64,000 nucleotides of DNA, taken from contig JAKLJP010000010.1 of assembly GCA_023151115.1 (NCBI GenBank), positions 124,001 through 188,000 of the forward strand. The letters are read 5' to 3'. Of the stretch, positions 57,717 through 64,000 are shown piece by piece (the first letter of the stretch is position 1; each line of letters begins with the position of its first letter). The notes under the pieces are model-generated. The model was not told where the DNA came from. It searched no databases and saw nothing but the letters and a program-made list of their open reading frames with translations. Source of the stretch: Anaerolineae bacterium (lineage in GTDB: Bacteria; Chloroflexota; Anaerolineae; 4572-78; J111). A program made the position numbers and the translations under genes.

Positions 57717-58292
57717 ATGCCAAAATCCAAGCACAATCGTAAAGATAAACGCAGAAACAAAGGCGGGCCGCCGGCTAGAAGGCGACTCCCTAAAGGCGTC
57801 CAACTTCGAACTTTTGCCATCAGCGACGAGATTGATCACAACTATCAGCCGGGCATCCCTGATGAGTTGGCTGAGGCGACTATCATGCTCCGCGAGGGCC
57901 GGATTAAAGAGACCAAAGCGGCCTTTGAGCGCATCATCGAGCGCGAACCCCGCGCCAGAGAAGCTTATCTGAATCTGGCGGTCGCCCACGTTCACCTGGG
58001 CGATGAAACTACCGCCGAAACCCTTATGTGGCAAACTCTGGAAAAATTTCCCAATTATGCCATGCCCCGGATCAACTTAGCCCGAACCTACCTGCACCGC
58101 CGCCAGCTTAAAGAAGCCAAAGAGATGCTGCTGCCGCTGGATGAGAGCCGCAAATTCACTTCGATTGAATTTCAAGGTTACGCCGCGACCTGGAGCGACA
58201 TTTTAAACGCCGAAGGCGACCCCGCTGCGGCGGAATCGTGGAAGCGGATGCTGTATGATGTGATGTTGAAAAATCCTGGCATGTTCAGATAA
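57717..58292 (+). CDS. TPR-repeat protein
   Basis: 191 residues. A very basic N-terminus (KSKHNRKDKRRNKGGPPARRR, about 3-25) is followed by tetratricopeptide repeats (about 60-130: REPRAREAYLNLAVAHVHLGDETTAETL and FPNYAMPRINLARTYLHRRQLKEAKEML). TPRs mediate protein contacts; the basic start may bind RNA or DNA (inference). AAAGG lies 9 nt before the ATG. No neighbour defines a partner. Confidence 0.78.
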   Translation: MPKSKHNRKDKRRNKGGPPARRRLPKGVQLRTFAISDEIDHNYQPGIPDELAEATIMLREGRIKETKAAFERIIEREPRAREAYLNLAVAHVHLGDETTAETLMWQTLEKFPNYAMPRINLARTYLHRRQLKEAKEMLLPLDESRKFTSIEFQGYAATWSDILNAEGDPAAAESWKRMLYDVMLKNPGMFR

Positions 58293-58313
58293 ATAGCGTT
58301 AAACGTTTGAACG

Positions 58314-59630
58314 TCACGGCCCCCAGGTAATCCGCTCATTCGTCCAATCGCGATCCTCTTTGCCCCAGGGACTGGGATTGGTGTTGATTTTGGATAGATT
58401 GACTACCTCCTGGGGCGTCCCCCCTGCAACGGGTACCACCCAAATGCCCCAATGCTCGGCTCGATCCGAGACAAAAGCGACCCAAGCCCCATCCGGGGAA
58501 ACGGTGGGCAGGCCGTCCTGCGAGTCTGGGCTGTTGGAGAGATTGAGCAGGTTGGTCCCATCCAGATTGATGGCGTGGGCTTCCCAATTTTGGGCCAGGC
58601 TGGCCGCGGTGAAAAAGAGCTGATTGCCGTGGGCATCGCTGGGGCGGGCGTCGCTGCCGGTCACAAGCCGCTGTGGTTCGGGGTCGCTCGCATGTTCTCG
58701 CGGAATCGCCCCCACGCTGACCAGGTAAATGCCCTCCTGCCCTTTTTGATGGTTGACGTAGGCAATCCGATAGTCGTTCGTCCAAACCGGATAATCACCG
58801 GGGACCAGCTTGCTTTTGCCGCCGGTATCCTTACAACTTTCGCTGTTTTCTTCCAGCGGCCGGCGGGTGGAGCAGGGGATAAACAGGTGGGTCAGGTACT
58901 GCTGGGTCAACGGATCCGTCAGCAGGCGCGGGTTGACAAAAACGTAACGGTCGCCTTCAGGACTCCAGAAGGGGTGGCGATCTTCCGGGGCATCGCTGAC
59001 CAGGCCCAGCCAGGTATTGCTGACGTCGAGCAGCCCCAGATTTTCGCCGTTGGGGCTGTTTTCATTGTTGACCAACAACTGCCCGCTGTTGGAGAAGTTG
59101 GGCTGGCGTGCCCGGCGCAGCACTAAAAACGGCTCCCCTTTGGGCAGCTCGACCATCCAGATGTCGTACTGGCCCAGGCCGTCGTCAATGGGAAAGGCAA
59201 TCCGCCCGGAAAGCGGCGGAGGCGCAGCCGGGGTCGGTGTGGCGGTTGGTAAAGGCAGGGGGGTAGCAGTGGGAGGGGTGGCGGCAGTGGCGGCTGGAAC
59301 TACTTGGTCACTGACACTGGCGCTCTGCTCGGTGGGCAAAGGGGTAGCAATGGGCGAGTTCTGGCTTTGCGTCGGGGTGGCTGAAGGCAAAGGAGTCGCG
59401 CTGGGTGTAGGGGATAGTGTTGGGGTTGGGGTCGCCAGGCCCAGCGGAGTCACCGAAACCAGGGCGACTACGTGAGGCGTGGGGGTCAGAGTGGCAAAAC
59501 GAGCGACGCGAACGGTGGGGCTTGAGGTAGGGGTGGGACTGTCTGAAACAAACTCTCCTAAACGGCAGGCCAGCGAGACGCCGGCCAAGAATAAAGTAAT
59601 GGCAAAAAAGATCGTCTTTTTTTGGCTCAA
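58314..59630 (-). CDS. Lipoprotein with TolB-like propeller repeats
   Basis: 438 residues. Signal peptide with lipobox VSLAC (Cys22); a long Pro/Thr/Ser linker (about 30-140, units TPTLSPTPSATPLPSATPTQ); then PD40/TolB-type propeller blades, seen as repeated FSxxGxxL, FWSPEGDRYVFV, TVSPDGAWVAFVSDR and WGIWVVPVAGG strands. Such proteins are surface-anchored and bind partners rather than catalyse. Start is TTG at 59630: an in-frame stop lies five codons upstream and AGGAAAG precedes it. It stands alone, convergent with the TPR gene. Confidence 0.82.
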   Translation of the reverse strand: MSQKKTIFFAITLFLAGVSLACRLGEFVSDSPTPTSSPTVRVARFATLTPTPHVVALVSVTPLGLATPTPTLSPTPSATPLPSATPTQSQNSPIATPLPTEQSASVSDQVVPAATAATPPTATPLPLPTATPTPAAPPPLSGRIAFPIDDGLGQYDIWMVELPKGEPFLVLRRARQPNFSNSGQLLVNNENSPNGENLGLLDVSNTWLGLVSDAPEDRHPFWSPEGDRYVFVNPRLLTDPLTQQYLTHLFIPCSTRRPLEENSESCKDTGGKSKLVPGDYPVWTNDYRIAYVNHQKGQEGIYLVSVGAIPREHASDPEPQRLVTGSDARPSDAHGNQLFFTAASLAQNWEAHAINLDGTNLLNLSNSPDSQDGLPTVSPDGAWVAFVSDRAEHWGIWVVPVAGGTPQEVVNLSKINTNPSPWGKEDRDWTNERITWGP

Positions 59631-59703
59631 CTTTCCTGACTCGGTCTAGGTTTTACTCTTTCCATTGTACGCGCCGGGCGTGGTTTCCTTTAACCTTGAA
59701 CGT

Positions 59704-61113
59704 TCAAACATTTAAGGCAATCACCTTGCCCGGATTCAAAATCCCGTTCGGGTCGAGGGTGGCTTTGAGCTGGCGCATCAGCTTTAAGGCCACCGGCCCG
59801 TGCTCGGCCAGCATATATTTCTGTTTGCCCAGGCCAACGCCGTGCTCACCGGTGCAGGTGCCGCCTAAAGCCAGAGCGCGTTCAACCAGGTAATCGTTAA
59901 CCTGGTCGGCGTGGGCGCGGGCCTGAGCGTCGTCGGGTGGGAAGAAAATGGCCGTGTGCAGATTGCCGTCTCCGGCGTGGCCGATAATGTTCCCCTGGCA
60001 GCCCAGCCGGGTCATGATCTCGTTGGCGGCGGCAACCAGGGTTGGAAAGCGCGAGATAGGCACAGCCACATCGGTCAGGCGGTAATCCTGGCCGGGGTAA
60101 CAGCGCAGACTGGTTTCAAAAAAGCGGTGACGCGCCCGCCAGAGTTGATTGCGGGCCTCTCTGCCCACGCCGGATTGGAAGCGCCGGCACTCGTTTTCCC
60201 GGCAGATTGACTCGACCAGGGCCAGTTCCTCAGCCAGCGAAGCTTCGCTTGGCCCGTTGAACTCCATAAAAAGGGTTGGGGCTACAGCCAGGTCAAAATC
60301 CGCCTCGGTGTTGAGGATGGCAATGGCCTGGGGGTCGAGCAATTCCAAGGCCGCCGGCCCCAAACCAGAGCCGATGATGGCAAAGACCACCTCTGCCGCA
60401 ATTTCGACGGTGGGAAAGGCGGCGATGACCGCGCTGAAATGTTCCGGCAGCGGAGCCAGTTTGAGCGTGGCTTCGGTCACAATGCCCAGCGTCCCTTCCG
60501 AGCCGACAAACAGGTGGGTCAAATCGTAGCCCGCCGACTGTTTGACCGAGCGCGCCCCGGTTCGCAGCACCTCGCCGCTGGCCAGCACTACTTCCAGGGC
60601 CAGCACGTTGTCGCGGGTCGCCCCGTACTTCACCGTGCGAATCCCGGCGGCGTTGTTGGCCACCATCCCGCCGATGCTGGCGTTCGCGCCGGGGTCGGGG
60701 GCAAAAAAGAGGCCATACTGGGCCAGCGCCTTGTTCATATCTTTATACAGCATGCCCGGCTGAACCGTTACCTGAAAATCGGTTTCATGGACGGCCAGAA
60801 TTTGGTTCATCTGCTGAAAATCGAGCACCAGTCCGCCAAACACCGGGATAGGGTTGCCTTCAATGCTGGTTCCTGCCCCCCAGGCAGTTACAGGCAGGTG
60901 GGCCTCATTGGCGTAAGCCAGGATGGCGCTGACTTCGGCGGTGGTTTTGGGCCAAATAATTATATCGGGGAGGTGCTCAGCATGGGCCGATTGATCGCGG
61001 GCGTGCTGGGCGCGGTCGGCCTGAGCTATGGAGAGACGCTCCGGCCCTACAATCGCTTGCAGCGCGGGCAGGATGGTTGAAAGGTCGAGGGGGACAGCTT
61101 CGGTTGATTTCAT
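59704..61113 (-). CDS. glcD: FAD-linked oxidase, GlcD / D-lactate dehydrogenase type
   Basis: 469 residues. FAD-binding PCMH domain (about 40-215: PDIIIWPKTTAEVSAILAYANEAHLPVTAWGAGTSIEGN, ANASIGGMVANNAAGIRTVKYG) and C-terminal cap and FAD-oxidase domain with GHAGDGNLHTAIFF and CTGEHGVGLGKQKYM near the end, typical of GlcD and D-lactate dehydrogenases. It should oxidise a 2-hydroxy acid. No GlcE/GlcF partner genes are beside it, so it may be a stand-alone D-lactate dehydrogenase. ATG at 61113 with AGGAGC just upstream; an earlier start would translate the repeat at 61127. Confidence 0.9.
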   Translation of the reverse strand: MKSTEAVPLDLSTILPALQAIVGPERLSIAQADRAQHARDQSAHAEHLPDIIIWPKTTAEVSAILAYANEAHLPVTAWGAGTSIEGNPIPVFGGLVLDFQQMNQILAVHETDFQVTVQPGMLYKDMNKALAQYGLFFAPDPGANASIGGMVANNAAGIRTVKYGATRDNVLALEVVLASGEVLRTGARSVKQSAGYDLTHLFVGSEGTLGIVTEATLKLAPLPEHFSAVIAAFPTVEIAAEVVFAIIGSGLGPAALELLDPQAIAILNTEADFDLAVAPTLFMEFNGPSEASLAEELALVESICRENECRRFQSGVGREARNQLWRARHRFFETSLRCYPGQDYRLTDVAVPISRFPTLVAAANEIMTRLGCQGNIIGHAGDGNLHTAIFFPPDDAQARAHADQVNDYLVERALALGGTCTGEHGVGLGKQKYMLAEHGPVALKLMRQLKATLDPNGILNPGKVIALNV

Positions 61114-61126
61114 AGCTCCTTTTTTA

Positions 61127-61197
61127 GGGAAGGCTGGAAGGTTGGAAGACTGGTAAACCTTAACCAATCTTCCAACCTTCCAATCTTCCAACTTCCC
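61127..61197. repeat. Hairpin of GGAAGGTT words
   Basis: GGGAAGGCTGGAAGGTTGGA and AGACTGG on the left (61127-61153), CCAATCTTCCAACCTTCCAA and TCTTCCAACTTCCC on the right (61164-61197). Same words as 11420-11469. Confidence 0.85.
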
Positions 61198-61201
61198 TTC
61201 T

Positions 61202-61870
61202 TCAATCTTTGGCTTTTCCCGACTTTAATCGCTCCAGTTCGGCGCGTAGACGGGCCGCTTCAGCTTCGGCGGCGCGGTGAGCAGCTTGCGCTTCAAAGGG
61301 GGTGAGCAGTTTTTGACCCGTTTGACTGTTTCTCAGGCGCAGCAAATCGCCTTCGGGAATGAGGTCCAGCCCCAGCGCCGGGCTGTGAACAATTGGGTCC
61401 AGCAGCCGCACATATTCCGCCACCCCCTGGCTTACTTCCAGGTGATAGGCCCACAGGCGCGGTTCCAGGTAGTCGCCATAAGGGTCGTAGATGTAATACT
61501 CGCTCACGCCGAGCAGAGCGTACAAAGCGCGCTTGGTTCCCAAATCGTCCAGGCGGGTTGAGCGCGAGGTTAGTTCAAAGACCACCTGGGGGGCTTGACC
61601 CTCTTCCCACAGTTTGTAGATGCGCCGGTTGCCTTTGGGCACGCCGCGCACCACAAATACATCGGGCGCAACGACGGCGGCCGGGTTGCCTTCTTCATAG
61701 TACAAAAACAGATTGGCGGCTACGTAAACTTGCGGTTCATCGCGGAAATAATCGAGCAGGGCCTCGCGCAAGTAGGTCAGCAGGCTAATGTGCAAATCAG
61801 TTTCGCCCATAGGAGTTCCATCCGACTCAGGATAAATGATGGCTGTTTTGGTTTGAGTTACTGGATGCAT
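61202..61870 (-). CDS. Uma2 family (DUF820) putative nuclease
   Basis: 222 residues. Asp70 in VVAPDVFVV, Glu99 in QVVFELTSRSTR and Lys113 match the PD-(D/E)XK-like triad of Uma2; EYYIYDPYGDYLEPRLW follows. The C-terminal 50 residues (EAQAAHRAAEAEAARLRAEL) form a coiled coil, a common extra in this family. ATG at 61870 is chosen; a GTG three codons earlier is possible. It lies just downstream of a VapBC-type pair on the same strand. Function in vivo is unknown. Confidence 0.85.
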   Translation of the reverse strand: MHPVTQTKTAIIYPESDGTPMGETDLHISLLTYLREALLDYFRDEPQVYVAANLFLYYEEGNPAAVVAPDVFVVRGVPKGNRRIYKLWEEGQAPQVVFELTSRSTRLDDLGTKRALYALLGVSEYYIYDPYGDYLEPRLWAYHLEVSQGVAEYVRLLDPIVHSPALGLDLIPEGDLLRLRNSQTGQKLLTPFEAQAAHRAAEAEAARLRAELERLKSGKAKD

Positions 61871-61902
61871 CGTCACCACCCCATCTAAAAAGATCAGCTT
61901 GA

Positions 61903-62358
61903 TTAACTTGCTTTTTGCAAAGCGGCCAAATCTTTAGGATAAGGGGTTAAACCTACTTGCCTGGCGGCTGCCCACAGGCGCTGGTCAAAAACCGCCATCA
62001 TTACTGTGACCCCCATGGCCTCTTGCCATACCAGCGCGGCCGCAAGCTGGATGGCATCGTATCCTCGCAGTTGATACTCCCAGGCCAACATCTCGGCTTT
62101 AGCTACGAGTAGCTCTGTTACCTGTACCCGTACCAAATCAAACCACTCATTTTTAAAGATACGAAGAGCGGCTAAGGCGTCTTCAGCGGTGAGCGCCCCA
62201 ACTCGGACTGACTTAGCCAGGGCGGCGGTTACCTCAGCTCGGGTGATGATGGCTGTTCCGGTAAGTTCGGCCTCAACAATAGCTTCGTTAACTTCGATTG
62301 AGCCGGTTTCAGCCACGTATCGCTTTACCAGGGCGCTGGCATCCAGATAGAGAATCAC
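61903..62358 (-). CDS. PIN-domain toxin, VapC type
   Basis: 151 residues. PIN RNase fold: first acidic residue in ILYLDASALVKRYV (Asp6), Glu in ITRAEVTAAL (about 42), and a later Asp in LRGYDAIQLAAALVW (about 100) with VFDQRLWAAARQVGL. This is the usual acidic set for Mg-dependent RNA cleavage. Its ATG overlaps the antitoxin stop by 4 nt (ATGA). Typical VapC length is 125-150, so it is complete. Confidence 0.88.
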   Translation of the reverse strand: MILYLDASALVKRYVAETGSIEVNEAIVEAELTGTAIITRAEVTAALAKSVRVGALTAEDALAALRIFKNEWFDLVRVQVTELLVAKAEMLAWEYQLRGYDAIQLAAALVWQEAMGVTVMMAVFDQRLWAAARQVGLTPYPKDLAALQKAS

Positions 62359-62630
62359 TCTCGGTCTTCGAGTAATAGCTCGGCAACAGTTTGGTCGGTG
62401 GAAACCTGAGCCGGCGGAGTAAGTAATCCTAATTTACGTCCACTCCAGGCTACCAAGCCAGCCTGAGCAAGTTCTTGCGCTCGCGTTTCTATGGAGGGTT
62501 TCATAGGTATAATCTGCCCAACAGGTTTGCCATGCTCGGTGATAACCAGGGTAGCGCCCTTTTTGACTTGCTGCACATAGTAACTCAACTGGGCTTTCAG
62601 TTCTCTAATCCCCACCATAATTTGCGACAT
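62355..62630 (-). CDS. Phd/YefM-type antitoxin
   Basis: 91 residues from ATG at 62630 (MSQIMVGIRELKAQL), chosen because GGGAG lies 8 nt upstream; a second ATG two codons earlier is too close to it. The Phd/YefM fold is clear: GIRELKAQLSYYVQQVKKGATLVITEHGKPVGQIIPM, which binds DNA as a dimer; the C-terminal tail (about 60-91) would wrap the PIN toxin. The pair with the VapC-type gene is a type II toxin-antitoxin module, probably autoregulated. Confidence 0.87.
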   Translation of the reverse strand: MSQIMVGIRELKAQLSYYVQQVKKGATLVITEHGKPVGQIIPMKPSIETRAQELAQAGLVAWSGRKLGLLTPPAQVSTDQTVAELLLEDRE

Positions 62631-62715
62631 TGGCATTACTCCCGACCATTGTAACCACATTATAGCTTAAAAGACTACAAAATACAACGGAGCTTAATTT
62701 ATCGGTGGTCAACGA

Positions 62716-64000
62716 TTATGAAATTCGCGGAATACGGGCCAACAACTCACTGACTACTTCGTAGTTGATTGTGCCCAGATGTTCAGCCACCTCTTCAGCC
62801 GTAATAACTTCATTGCCCTGGCGACCAATCAACACCACCTCGTCGCCCTGGCGGACATTGGGAATATGGGTTACATTGATAGCGCACTGATCCATGCTGA
62901 CCCGGCCCACCAGCGGGGCACGCTGCCCCTTGACCAGCACTTCGCCCCAGGTGCGCGGCCCCCGGCGGAAGCCATCGGCGTAGCCCACCGGGATAATGGC
63001 AATTGTCTCCGTTCCCTGGGTGTAATACGTGGCCCCATAGCCGACCGGGCTGTTGGGCGGCAGCGTTTTGACCTGCCCCACCGTTGTTTTGAAGGCCAAC
63101 GCCGGGCGAAATTCCGGCGGCAAGGCCAGGGCAGCCGAGGGCGGCAGGCCATAAATGCCGATGCCGGGCCGGACCATATCGAAGCGGGCTGCGGGCAGAT
63201 TGAGCAGGCCGGCGGTGTTGGCGGCGTGAATCAGGGGCGGGCGCAGGCCGGCTTTGTCCAACTCGGCCAGCAAGCCTTGGAAGCGGCGCAGTTGTTCGCG
63301 GGCGTAACTCAGGTCGGCCTCGTCGGCGGTAGCAAAGTGGGTGTACATGCCTTCCACTTCCAGACCGGGGCGCTGGATGGCCTCTAAAAAGGGCAGGACA
63401 TCCTGAGGCAGCAGGCCCAAGCGGCCCATCCCGCTGTCAACCTTCACGTGGACGCGAGCAGTCTGGTTCAAATCGGTGGCAGCGCGGGTGAAAGCGCGGG
63501 CAATTTCTTCGGTAAAAATGGTGGCGCTGATGTTGTGGGCAATAGCGTCGTGGGCCTGCCAGGCCGGCATGTAGCTCATCACCAAAATGGGCGCCTCGAT
63601 GCCGGCCCGCCGCAAGTTGATTGCTTCGCCGAGTGTGGCTACGCCAACCCAACTGGCCCCATTGTTCAGCGCCGTCCGCGCCACTTTGACCATCCCATGT
63701 CCATAAGCGTCGGCCTTGAGCACGGCCATGATTTTGGCCGGGGCCGCCAGTTGCGCCAGCAGACGGACATTATTGGCAATGGCGTCCAGATTAATTTCCA
63801 CCCAGGTGGGGCGGGCCGGCTGGCGAGCGCGAACTTGCTCCCAGCCCGCGCCTTGCCGCACCAACTGCTGGCGGTCCCGTTCCGGGTGAGCCAGCAGCTT
63901 TTGCGCCACCCGCTCCAGGCGCACCCCGGCCCCACCCTTGACCAAAATAACCGTATCGGGCGAAAGCAAATCCTGCACGGCCGCAGCGGCATCGTCACTG
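62716..64000 (-). CDS. murF-alr: MurF-alanine racemase fusion, 3' part
   Basis: The frame is open through the right edge. The visible part begins SDDAAAAVQDLLSPDTVILVKGGAGVRLERVAQKLL, which matches the C-terminal end of MurF (the VLVKGSRG..ME.V pattern), then continues without a stop into a complete alanine racemase: PLP-lysine in IMAVLKADAYGHG, GMGRLGL, MYTHFATADE, IHAANTAGLL, FDMVRPGIGIYG, VGYADGFRRG (catalytic Tyr) and VGRVSMDQCAINV. A GTG at 63978 could start a racemase with a 55-residue extension, but the MurF-like residues upstream of it make the fusion more likely. It would join D-Ala supply to the step that adds D-Ala-D-Ala to the peptidoglycan precursor. Confidence 0.85.
   Translation of the reverse strand, partial: SDDAAAAVQDLLSPDTVILVKGGAGVRLERVAQKLLAHPERDRQQLVRQGAGWEQVRARQPARPTWVEINLDAIANNVRLLAQLAAPAKIMAVLKADAYGHGMVKVARTALNNGASWVGVATLGEAINLRRAGIEAPILVMSYMPAWQAHDAIAHNISATIFTEEIARAFTRAATDLNQTARVHVKVDSGMGRLGLLPQDVLPFLEAIQRPGLEVEGMYTHFATADEADLSYAREQLRRFQGLLAELDKAGLRPPLIHAANTAGLLNLPAARFDMVRPGIGIYGLPPSAALALPPEFRPALAFKTTVGQVKTLPPNSPVGYGATYYTQGTETIAIIPVGYADGFRRGPRTWGEVLVKGQRAPLVGRVSMDQCAINVTHIPNVRQGDEVVLIGRQGNEVITAEEVAEHLGTINYEVVSELLARIPRIS

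Noticed and set aside
61114..61191. N-terminal extension of the GlcD-like protein
   Set aside because: It would translate the GGAAGGTT hairpin; AGGAGC supports the ATG at 61113.

Overview
The window reads as chromosomal DNA of a free-living bacterium, most likely of the phylum Chloroflexota (Anaerolineae or Caldilineae type). This is inference from gene content: lipoproteins and secreted proteins with Pro/Thr- or Ala/Glu-rich linkers, a bactofilin, GAF-rich histidine kinases, Uma2 proteins, a large glycosyltransferase-39 protein with a beta-sandwich tail, a predicted MurF-Alr fusion, and many short dispersed repeats. I saw no rRNA, tRNA, CRISPR array, transposase or prophage gene.

Layout. 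1-190: start of a LysM protein (partial). 276-13722, all minus strand: a sugar-use region. Two LacI regulators, each with its own promoter and a pair of operators, head a sugar ABC transporter (binding protein and two permeases), a GH1 beta-glucosidase, a class I PPK2, a Uma2 protein, trehalose synthase and amylosucrase. 13883-19851, plus strand: a strong promoter with a short structured transcript ending in a terminator, a SWIM zinc-finger protein, then flippase-like protein, FAD oxidoreductase, UDP-glucose dehydrogenase (polysaccharide precursors) and a DUF711 protein. 20092-24249: a 1385-residue membrane GAF histidine kinase. 24384-24530: a second candidate small RNA. 24534-28421, minus: GT39 protein, ECF sigma factor, small zinc-binding protein. 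28830-30855, minus: a TumE/TumA-like toxin-antitoxin pair and an AT-rich PD-(D/E)XK nuclease, probably acquired. 30924-36825, minus: mutS2-cvpA, bactofilin, lspA, HD-domain protein. 37098-40552, plus: Met/Gly-rich exported protein followed by a response regulator and sensor kinase. 40650-47344, plus: SUMF1 protein, a glycosidase/PGRP fusion, YqiJ-like protein, flotillin and a channel-like protein. 47316-55929, minus: small membrane protein, sortase, DUF5662, MurJ, HspR-like regulator, DnaJ, LysM protein, DUF2877, DUF3048 lipoprotein. 56155-58292, plus: corrinoid methyltransferase-type protein, membrane protein, TPR protein. 58314-64000, minus: propeller lipoprotein, GlcD-like oxidase, Uma2, VapBC-type pair and a MurF-Alr fusion running off the right edge.

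The most unusual thing is the repeat content. Many intergenic gaps hold a hairpin whose arms are tandem copies of a simple 6-10 base word (GTGATGC, GGAAGATT, GGATGAA, AGAGATT, CGATTTA and others). Related G-rich or palindromic words also lie in frame inside at least five conserved genes (FAD oxidoreductase, GT39, mutS2, sensor kinase, SUMF1), where they add up to about 40 residues, in one case inside the ATPase domain of a histidine kinase. Other leads are two probable small RNAs or leaders, the twin LacI control regions with identical architecture, a Met-rich protein and two-component system that may respond to a soft metal, and a YqiJ-flotillin-channel cluster.

All calls come from reading the sequence and recalled family knowledge. 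No database search, folding program or alignment was run. Residue positions are approximate except where a codon was counted.
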